The notes under the pieces: model-generated
Seen by the model: only the letters and a program-made list of their open reading frames with translations
What the model was told of the DNA's origin: nothing
Databases searched by the model: none
Translations under genes and position numbers: made by a program
Part shown: positions 1 through 8,298 of the stretch, in pieces
Layout of the letters: every line of letters starts with the position of its first letter
Numbering within the stretch: the stretch's first letter is position 1
Source: Melieria omissa
Lineage: Eukaryota > Arthropoda > Insecta > Diptera > Ulidiidae
Length of the DNA: 64,000 nucleotides
NCBI GenBank assembly: GCA_963971225.1
Contig: CAXARI010000158.1
Span: forward strand, 248,001-312,000
Direction of reading: 5' to 3'

Positions 1-2097
1 ATAAGTGAAAAAAATATAATGTTCCCATTTGTCATTGCCGAAAGGCCAACCAATCGCCAAAACAAAAACTACAACAACAAAAGCATCTAATTTTTTTTCA
101 TACATAGAATTTCTTGAGGAAACAAAACAAAAATCCGCGCAGCCCCCACACGTGTTGCTTCGTTGCTGTCACAACAACGACTGATTGAAAGAATGCACCT
201 CTGATCTATATAACCAATCAAATGCTTGTGGAACCTAAGTACGCACAATCACTTTAATCAAAATGGCGTCAAAATTAAGCCAGAGTGACCACCTTTCAAT
301 AATTTTGTAAATAAAAAAATATCCCACCGGCAGCATGATCGAAATTATAGCTGTTAAATCTCGACCCGTTAACGGATTTTAATAATATTATGCCTTATTA
401 TTTAGCTAGACTCGTATGCTTTCTATAATGGTATCAATCATCCTTCTATACCCCAAGGTTCGAAAGCAAATCGATTTGGAACGGTGACTTTGAAAAAATT
501 GCTACTTGGGTGCAACCACTAAAATGCTTGTCAACACCAAATGCATAAGTGCATATTAATAATTGACCCCTTAAAATTTAGCCAGAGTCTTATGCTTTCT
601 ATATTGGTCCCTAACTTTTCATTATCCTTCAGGAATAATGAGCATATCGATGCGCAAGGATAACATTGAAAAACTGCCTATTACAAAATACACACTCACC
701 ACTAAAGTGCTTATAGATTCCAAACGGTATGGGTTACGTTAATAAAAAACCCCTTAAAATGTAGCTAGAGATTGCAGCTTTATCAAATTAAATCAATAAT
801 TTGATTACTATTAGGCAATCATGAACAGATCGATGCGCAAGAGTGACATTAAATGGCTGCCTACTGCAAAATCGATAAAATGCTTGTAAAATATGATGAT
901 TCTAGGTTTATAGAAAAAATAATAACCTTAAAACCTAGCTGGAGTTTTGAGCTTTCATAAATGGGGTCAATCTTCTCGCTATCTCAAATAATGCAGGAGA
1001 ATTTCGTTGTGGAAAAGTGATATCGACCACATGATACATCTATATCAGGGGTGCCCAAAGTCTTCTTATGGAAAAGCAAAAACCAATACATTTAAAGTTG
1101 CCCAAAAAAATGCAAACAAATTATTTAATTAATTGAATTAGTTGAAAGCACATTGTGCTTTTCGCTTGACCCTTAAAATTATAAGTGAAAAAAATATAAT
1201 GTTCCCATTTGTCATTGCCGAAAGGCCAACCAATCGCCAAAACAAAAACTACAACAACAAAAGCATCTAATTTTTTTTCATACATAGAATTTCTTGAGGA
1301 AACAAAACAAAAATCCGCGCAGCCCCCACACGTGTTGCTTCGTTGCTGTCACAACAACGACTGATTGAAAGAATGCACCTCTGATCTATATAACCAATCA
1401 AATGCTTGTGGAACCTAAGTACGCACAATCACTTTAATCAAAATGGCGTCAAAATTAAGCCAGAGTGACCACCTTTCAATAATTTGGTAAATAAAAAAAT
1501 ATCCCACCGGCAGCATGATCGAAATTATGGCTGTTAAATCTCGACCCGTTAACGGATTTTAATAATATTATGCCTTATTATTTAGCTAGACTCGTATGCT
1601 TTCTATAATGGTATCAATCATCCTTCTATACCCCAAGGTTCGAAAGCAAATCGATTTGGAACGGTGACTTTGAAAAAATTGCTACTTGGGTGCAACCACT
1701 AAAATGCTTGTCAACACCAAATGCATAAGTGCATATTAATAATTGACCCCTTAAAATTTAGCCAGAGTCTTATGCTTTCTATATTGGTCCCTAACTTTTC
1801 ATTATCCTTCAGGAATAATGAGCATATCGATGCGCAAGGATAACATTGAAAAACTGCCTATTACAAAATACACACTCACCACTAAAGTGCTTATAGATTC
1901 CAAACGGTATGGGTTACGTTAATAAAAAACCCCTTAAAATGTAGCTAGAGATTGCAGCTTTATCAAATTAAATCAATAATTTGATTACTATTCGGCAATC
2001 ATGAACAGATCGATGCGCAAGAGTGACATTAAATGGCTGCCTACTGCAAAATCGATAAAATGCTTGTAAAATATGATGATTCTAGGTTTATAGAAAA

Positions 2098-3005
2098 ACG
2101 AAAAACCTTAAAACCTAGCTGGAGTTTTGAGCTTTCATAAATGGGGTCAATCTTCTCGCTATCTCAGATAATGCAGGAGAATTTCGTTGTGGAAAAGTGA
2201 TATCGACCACATGATACATCTATATCAGGAGTGCCCAAAATCTTCTTATGGAAAAGCAAAAACCAATACATGTAAAGTTGAACAAAAAAATGCAAACAAA
2301 TTATTTAATTAATTGAATTAGTTGAAAGCACATTGTGCATTTCGCTTGACCCTTAAAATTATAAGTGAAAAAAATATTATGTTCCCATTTGTCATTGCCG
2401 AAAGGCCAACCAATCGCCAACACAAAAAAGCATACACACAAAAACTACAACAACAAAAGCATCTAATTTTTTTTCATACATACAAATTCTTGAGGCAACA
2501 AAACAAAAATCCGCGCAGCCCCCACACGTGTTGCTTCGTTGCTATCACAACAACGACTGATTGAAAGAATGCACCTCTGATCTATATAACCAATCAAATG
2601 CTTGTGGAACCTAAGTACGCACAATCACTTTAATCAAAATGGCGTCAAAATTAAGCCAGAGTGACCACCTTTCACCAATTTGGTAAATAAAAAAAATATC
2701 CCACCGGCAGCATGATCGAAATTATGGCTGTTAAATCTCGACCCGTTAACGGATTTTAATAATATTATGCCTTATGATTTAGCTAGACTCGTATGCTTTC
2801 TATAATGGGATCAATCATCGTTCTATACCCCAAGGTTCGAAAGCAAATCGATTTGGAACGGTGACTTTAAAAAAATTGCTACTTGGGTGCAACCACTAAA
2901 ATGCTTGTCAACACCAAATGCATAAGTGCATATTAATAATTGACCCCTTAAAATTTAGCCAGAGTCTTATGCTTTCTATATTGGTCCCTAACTTTTCATT
3001 ATACC
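2098..3005 (+). repeat. Inner-type conversion tract inside outer units
   Basis: From about 2,098 the sequence switches to variants of the unit at about 10,447-11,354 (offset 8,349 bp). Shared markers are GAAAAACGAAAAACC, CAGGAGTGCC, AAATATTATG, ACAAATTCTTGAGG, GCTATCACAAC, ATAATGGGATC, GACTTTAAAAAAATTG and TATACCTCAGG. Only one mismatch was seen, AATGCTTG against AAAGCTTG. By about 3,104 the sequence is outer-type again. The unit carries both the 16-bp and the 18-bp inserts, giving its unusual 1,215-bp length. Direction of transfer is not proven. Confidence 0.75.
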
Positions 3006-3734
3006 TCAGGAATAATGAGCATATCGATGCGCAAGGATAACATTGAAAAACTGCCTATTACAAAATACACACTCACCACTAAAGTGCTTATAGATTCCAA
3101 ACGGTATGGGTTACGTTAATAAAAAACCCCTTAAAATGTAGCTAGAGATTGCAGCTTTATCAAATTAAATCAATAATTTGATTACTATTAGGCAATCATG
3201 AACAGATCGATGCGCAAGAGTGACATTAAATGGCTGCCTACTGCAAAATCGATAAAATGCTTGTAAAATATGATGATTCTAGGTTTATAGAAAAAATAAT
3301 AACCTTAAAACCTAGCTGGAGTTTTGAGCTTTCATAAATGGGGTCAATCTTCTCGCTATCTCAAATAATGCAGGAGAATTTCGTTGTGGAAAAGTGATAT
3401 CGACCACATGATACATCTATATCAGGGGTGCCCAAAGTCTTCTTATGGAAAAGCAAAAACCAATACATTTAAAGTTGCCCAAAAAAATGCAAACAAATTA
3501 AATAATAATAAATAATTAAATAATTAATTGAATTAGTTGAAAGCACATTGTGCATTTCGCTTGACCCTTAAAATTATAAGTGAAAAAAATATAATGTTCC
3601 CATTTGTCATTGCCGAAAGGCCAACCAATCGCCAAAACAAAAACTACAACAACAAAAGCATCTAATTTTTTTTCATACATAGAATTTCTTGAGGAAACAA
3701 AACAAAAATCCGCGCAGCCCCCACACGTGTTGCT

Positions 3735-3755
3735 TCGTTGCTGTCACAACAACGA
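3735..3755. other. 21-bp dyad symmetry
   Basis: TCGTTGCTGT and ACAACAACGA flank a central C; the arms pair at nine of ten positions. It lies in the right part of the hAT-like segment and is retained in nearly all units, with GCTATC variants near 2,540 and 10,890. It could form a hairpin or bind a symmetric protein, or be a relic of the element's subterminal sequence. Confidence 0.45.
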
Positions 3756-3781
3756 CTGATTGAAAGAATGCACCTCTGATC

Positions 3782-3885
3782 TATATAACCAATCAAATGC
3801 TTGTGGAACCTAAGTACGCACAATCACTTTAATCAAAATGGCGTCAAAATTAAGCCAGAGTGACCACCTTTCAATAATTTTGTAA
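3782..3885 (+). promoter_or_regulatory. TATA-like motif, 15-codon frame and AATAAA in M5/M1
   Basis: TATATAA at 3782-3788 is followed by a favourable-looking AATCAAAATGGC start at 3838, a 15-codon frame ending at TAA 3883-3885, and an overlapping AATAAA. The order resembles a miniature transcription unit and recurs in each unit. The peptide has no recognisable features, the frame ends differ between subfamilies (TTG TAA or TGG TAA), and such motifs arise easily in AT-rich DNA. It is listed only as a possible start site for satellite transcripts. Confidence 0.2.
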
Positions 3886-3919
3886 ATAAAAAAATATCCC
3901 ACCGGCAGCATGATCGAAA
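3794..3919 (+). repeat. Monomer M1 (truncated)
   Basis: M1 opens with AAATGCTTGTGG. The shared block TTAAGCCAGAG follows 56 bp in, exactly as in the other monomers. It then runs only 126 bp, so about 50 bp of the rear half is missing compared with the 173-183 bp of the others. The tail (CACCGGCAGCATGATCG) resembles the tail of M4 (GCCTACTGCAAAATCG), so the loss looks internal rather than terminal. All units carry the short form. Confidence 0.75.
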
Positions 3920-4095
3920 TTATAGCTGTTAAATCTCGACCCGTTAACGGATTTTAATAATATTATGCCTTATTATTTAGCTAGACTCGTATGCTTTCTA
4001 TAATGGTATCAATCATCCTTCTATACCCCAAGGTTCGAAAGCAAATCGATTTGGAACGGTGACTTTGAAAAAATTGCTACTTGGGTGCAACCACT
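3920..4095 (+). repeat. Monomer M2, 176 bp
   Basis: The start is placed by spacing: it lies 56 bp before TTTAGCTAGACTCG at 3976. The stretch TTTAGCTAGACTCGTATGC plus CTTTCTATAATGG closely parallels TTTAGCCAGAGTCTTATGC plus CTTTCTATATTGG in M3, which is the clearest evidence for the monomer family. M2 also carries the palindrome CCGTTAACGG and a GGTTCGA motif, neither of which is kept in the other monomers. Confidence 0.8.
3941..3950. other. Perfect palindrome CCGTTAACGG in M2
   Basis: This is a 10-bp perfect palindrome made of two inverted AACGG cores. It is present in every complete unit I read and absent from the other monomers. AACGG is the core recognised by Myb-type DNA-binding domains, so it is a candidate binding site. 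That function is inference. Confidence 0.45.
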
Positions 4096-4278
4096 AAAAT
4101 GCTTGTCAACACCAAATGCATAAGTGCATATTAATAATTGACCCCTTAAAATTTAGCCAGAGTCTTATGCTTTCTATATTGGTCCCTAACTTTTCATTAT
4201 CCTTCAGGAATAATGAGCATATCGATGCGCAAGGATAACATTGAAAAACTGCCTATTACAAAATACACACTCACCACT
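4096..4278 (+). repeat. Monomer M3, 183 bp
   Basis: M3 begins AAAATGCTTGTCAAC and carries TTTAGCCAGAGTC 56 bp in. A single-base loss in GCAAGGATAAC in this monomer, in the units near 16,120, 22,730 and 23,910, opens a 66-codon frame (and a 63-codon frame on the other strand). This is an accident of repeat drift and not a gene. Confidence 0.85.
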
Positions 4279-4451
4279 AAAGTGCTTATAGATTCCAAAC
4301 GGTATGGGTTACGTTAATAAAAAACCCCTTAAAATGTAGCTAGAGATTGCAGCTTTATCAAATTAAATCAATAATTTGATTACTATTAGGCAATCATGAA
4401 CAGATCGATGCGCAAGAGTGACATTAAATGGCTGCCTACTGCAAAATCGAT
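4279..4451 (+). repeat. Monomer M4, 173 bp
   Basis: M4 begins AAAGTGCTTATAG, carries TGTAGCTAGAG 56 bp in, and ends GCAAAATCGAT. Its CAAATTAAATC supplies the TTAA used as target by the palindromic element at 33,461. The 133-bp deletion in two right-hand units starts at its last base. Confidence 0.85.
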
Positions 4452-4620
4452 AAAATGCTTGTAAAATATGATGATTCTAGGTTTATAGAAAAAATAATAA
4501 CCTTAAAACCTAGCTGGAGTTTTCAGCTTTCATAAATGGGGTCAATCTTCTCGCTATCTCAAATAATGCAGGAGAATTTCGTTGTGGAAAAGTGATATCG
4601 ACCACATGATACATCTATAT
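4452..4620 (+). repeat. Monomer M5, left part, up to hAT-like insert
   Basis: M5 begins AAAATGCTTGTAAAA and carries CCTAGCTGGAG 57 bp in. It is cut after ATCTATAT at 4613-4620, where the hAT-like segment starts. The monomer resumes after the second ATCTATAT (4959-4966) with AACCAATC. Joining 169 bp on the left to 7 bp on the right, counting one target copy, gives 176 bp, the monomer length. Confidence 0.85.
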
Positions 4621-4958
4621 CAGGGGTGCCCAAAGTCTTCTTATGGAAAAGCAAAAACCAATACATTTAAAGTTGCCCAAAAAAATGCAAACAAATTATT
4701 TAATTAATTGAATTAGTTGAAAGCACATTGTGCTTTTCGCTTGACCCTTAAAATTATAAGTGAAAAAAATATAATGTTCCCATTTGTCATTGCCGAAAGG
4801 CCAACCAATCGCCAAAACAAAAACTACAACAACAAAAGCATCTAATTTTTTTTCATACATAGAATTTCTTGAGGAAACAAAACAAAAATCCGCGCAGCCC
4901 CCACACGTGTTGCTTCGTTGCTGTCACAACAACGACTGATTGAAAGAATGCACCTCTG
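4621..4958 (+). mobile_element. Fossil hAT-like non-autonomous element fixed in every unit
   Basis: The segment starts CAGGGGTGCCCAAAG and ends GCACCTCTG. The reverse complement of the right end is CAGAGGTGC, matching the left end at eight of nine bases. Both sides are flanked by ATCTATAT (4613-4620 and 4959-4966), a perfect 8-bp direct repeat. hAT-superfamily elements make 8-bp target duplications and commonly end in CAG-type termini, so this is called an old hAT MITE. It has no coding capacity. The same segment sits at the same place in every unit: in canonical units it starts 102 bp before the GCACATTGTGC landmark and ends 235 bp after its first base. Length variants come from an 18-bp AT-rich insert (outer units) or a 16-bp insert (inner units). 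The short terminal repeats leave the family assignment less certain than the insertion itself. Confidence 0.75.
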
Positions 4959-5920
4959 ATCTATATAACCAATCAAATGCTTGTGGAACCTAAGTACGCA
5001 CAATCACTTTAATCAAAATGGCGTCAAAATTAAGCCAGAGTGACCACCTTTCAATAATTTGGTAAATAAAAAAATATCCCACCGGCAGCATGATCGAAAT
5101 TATGGCTGTTAAATCTCGACCCGTTAACGGATTTTAATAATATTATGCCTTATTATTTAGCTAGACTCGTATGCTTTCTATAATGGTATCAATCATCCTT
5201 CTATACCCCAAGGTTCGAAAGCAAATCGATTTGGAACGGTGACTTTGAAAAAATTGCTACTTGGGTGCAACCACTAAAATGCTTGTCAACACCAAATGCA
5301 TAAGTGCATATTAATAATTGACCCCTTAAAATTTAGCCAGAGTCTTATGCTTTCTATATTGGTCCCTACCTTTTCATTATCCTTCAGGAATAATGAGCAT
5401 ATCGATGCGCAAGGATAACATTGAAAAACTGCCTATTACAAAATACACACTCACCACTAAAGTGCTTATAGATTCCAAACGGTATGGGTTACGTTAATAA
5501 AAGACCCCTTAAAATGTAGCTAGAGATTGCAGCTTTATCAAATTAAAACAATAATTTGATTACTATTAGGCAATCATGAACAGATCGATGCGCAAGAGTG
5601 ACATTAAATGGCTGCCTACTGCAAAATCGATAAAATGCTTGTAAAATATGATGATTCTAGGTTTATAGAAAAAATAATAACCTTAAAACCTAGCTGGAGT
5701 TTTGAGCTTTCATAAATGGGGTCAATCTTCTCGCTATCTCAAATAATGCAGGAGAATTTCGTTGTGGAAAAGTGATATCGACCACATGATACATCTATAT
5801 CAGGGGTGCCCAAAGTCTTCTTATGGAAAAGCAAAAACCAATACATTTAAAGTTGCCCAAAAAAATGCAAACAAATTAAATAATAATAAATAATTAAATA
5901 ATTAATTGAATTAGTTGAAA

Positions 5921-8298
5921 GCACATTGTGCATTTCGCTTGACCCTTAAAATTATAAGTGAAAAAAATATAATGTTCCCATTTGTCATTGCCGAAAGGCC
6001 AACCAATCGCCAAAACAAAAACTACAACAACAAAAGCATCTAATTTTTTTTCATACATAGAATTTCTTGAGGAAACAAAACAAAAATCCGCGCAGCCCCC
6101 ACACGTGTTGCTTCGTTGCTGTCACAACAACGACTGATTGAAAGAATGCACCTCTGATCTATATAACCAATCAAATGCTTGTGGAACCTAAGTACGCACA
6201 ATCACTTTAATCAAAATGGCGTCAAAATTAAGCCAGAGTGACCACCTTTCAATAATTTTGTAAATAAAAAAATATCCCACCGGCAGCATGATCGAAATTA
6301 TAGCTGTTAAATCTCGACCCGTTAACGGATTTTAATAATATTATGCCTTATTATTTAGCTAGACTCGTATGCTTTCTATAATGGTATCAATCATCCTTCT
6401 ATACCCCAAGGTTCGAAAGCAAATCGATTTGGAACGGTGACTTTGAAAAAATTGCTACTTGGGTGCAACCACTAAAATGCTTGTCAACACCAAATGCATA
6501 AGTGCATATTAATAATTGACCCCTTAAAATTTAGCCAGAGTCTTATGCTTTCTATATTGGTCCCTAACTTTTCATTATCCTTCAGGAATAATGAGCATAT
6601 CGATGCGCAAGGATAACATTGAAAAACTGCCTATTACAAAATACACACTCACCACTAAAGTGCTTATAGATTCCAAACGGTATGGGTTACGTTAATAAAA
6701 AACCCCTTAAAATGTAGCTAGAGATTGCAGCTTTATCAAATTAAATCAATAATTTGATTACTATTAGGCAATCATGAACAGATCGATGCGCAAGAGTGAC
6801 ATTAAATGGCTGCCTACTGCAAAATCGATAAAATGCTTGTAAAATATGATGATTCTAGGTTTATAGAAAAAATAATAACCTTAAAACCTAGCTGGAGTTT
6901 TGAGCTTTCATAAATGGGGTCAATCTTCTCGCTATCTCAAATAATGCAGGAGAATTTCGTTGTGGAAAAGTGATATCGACCACATGATACATCTATATCA
7001 GGGGTGCCCAAAGTCTTCTTATGGAAAAGCAAAAACCAATACATTTAAAGTTGCCCAAAAAAATGCAAACAAATTATTTAATTAATTGAATTAGTTGAAA
7101 GCACATTGTGCTTTTCGCTTGACCCTTAAAATTATAAGTGAAAAAAATATAATGTTCCCATTTGTCATTGCCGAAAGGCCAACCAATCGCCAAAACAAAA
7201 ACTACAACAACAAAAGCATCTAATTTTTTTTCATACATAGAATTTCTTGAGGAAACAAAACAAAAATCCGCGCAGCCCCCACACGTGTTGCTTCGTTGCT
7301 GTCACAACAACGACTGATTGAAAGAATGCACCTCTGATCTATATAACCAATCAAATGCTTGTGGAACCTAAGTACGCACAATCACTTTAATCAAAATGGC
7401 GTCAAAATTAAGCCAGAGTGACCACCTTTCAATAATTTGGTAAATAAAAAAATATCCCACCGGCAGCATGATCGAAATTATGGCTGTTAAATCTCGACCC
7501 GTTAACGGATTTTAATAATATTATGCCTTATTATTTAGCTAGACTCGTATGCTTTCTATAATGGTATCAATCATCCTTCTATACCCCAAGGTTCGAAAGC
7601 AAATCGATTTGGAACGGTGACTTTGAAAAAATTGCTACTTGGGTGCAACCACTAAAATGCTTGTCAACACCAAATGCATAAGTGCATATTAATAATTGAC
7701 CCCTTAAAATTTAGCCAGAGTCTTATGCTTTCTATATTGGTCCCTAACTTTTCATTATCCTTCAGGAATAATGAGCATATCGATGCGCAAGGATAACATT
7801 GAAAAACTGCCTATTACAAAATACACACTCACCACTAAAGTGCTTATAGATTCCAAACGGTATGGGTTACGTTAATAAAAAACCCCTTAAAATGTAGCTA
7901 GAGATTGCAGCTTTATCAAATTAAATCAATAATTTGATTACTATTCGGCAATCATGAACAGATCGATGCGCAAGAGTGACATTAAATGGCTGCCTACTGC
8001 AAAATCGATAAAATGCTTGTAAAATATGATGATTCTAGGTTTATAGAAAAAATAATAACCTTAAAACCTAGCTGGAGTTTTGAGCTTTCATAAATGGGGT
8101 CAATCTTCTCGCTATCTCAAATAATGCAGGAGAATTTCGTTGTGGAAAAGTGATATCGACCACATGATACATCTATATCAGGGGTGCCCAAAGTCTTCTT
8201 ATGGAAAAGCAAAAACCAATACATTTAAAGTTGCCCAAAAAAATGCAAACAAATTAAATAATAATAAATAATTAAATAATTAATTGAATTAGTTGAAA
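5921..8298 (+). repeat. Two-unit block, copy 2 (2,378 bp)
   Basis: Same length and same diagnostic variants as 3543-5920. Differences seen include TTTGAGC for TTTCAGC near 6,900, CCCTAAC for CCCTACC near 7,743, and ATTCGGCAATC for ATTAGGCAATC near 7,945. The partial copy at 1 to about 2,097 has the same A-type then B-type order, so the dimer extended further left before the tract at 2.1-3.0 kb interrupted it. Confidence 0.85.

Larger units (their letters stand above)
3794..4973 (+). repeat. Representative 1,180-bp unit (M1-M5 plus hAT-like insert)
   Basis: This unit is parsed as the type example. M1 is 3794-3919 (126 bp), M2 3920-4095 (176), M3 4096-4278 (183), M4 4279-4451 (173), and M5 4452-4620 plus 4967-4973. 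M5 is split by a 338-bp hAT-like segment at 4621-4958 and its target duplication. M1, M3, M4 and M5 open with a block like AAAATGCTTGT; the start of M2 is more diverged. All five carry a TTTAGCCAGAG-like block 56-57 bp later. Monomers differ much more from one another than the same monomer differs between units, which is the signature of a higher-order repeat. The same parse fits the other units when shifted by their landmark. Confidence 0.9.
3543..5920 (+). repeat. Two-unit block, copy 1 (2,378 bp)
   Basis: This is a 1,180-bp unit followed by a 1,198-bp unit. The first has ATTTTGTAAAT and ATTATAGCTG, the second ATTTGGTAAAT, ATTATGGCTG and the GTGCTTTTCGC landmark variant. The 18-bp AT-rich insert falls in the hAT-like segment at the end of the pair. 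The next 2,378 bp repeat the pattern with about five visible differences. Confidence 0.85.

Noticed and set aside
2322..2564. Recurring 80-codon plus-strand frame (ten copies between 2.3 and 30.5 kb)
   Set aside because: It starts at TTG rather than ATG, lies wholly inside the non-coding hAT-like segment, exists only where the 16-bp insert shifts the frame, and has repetitive low-complexity composition.
4749..4765. CENP-B box-like sequence (TTCGCTTGACCC and TTCGAAAGC)
   Set aside because: TTCG is followed by the right spacing to an A in one case, but the required CGGG is absent in both, so the motif is not met.
3794..4973. Ribosomal or histone gene repeat
   Set aside because: Unit length alone might suggest a 5S or histone-type cluster, but no rRNA-like stretch and no histone-like frame is present on either strand.
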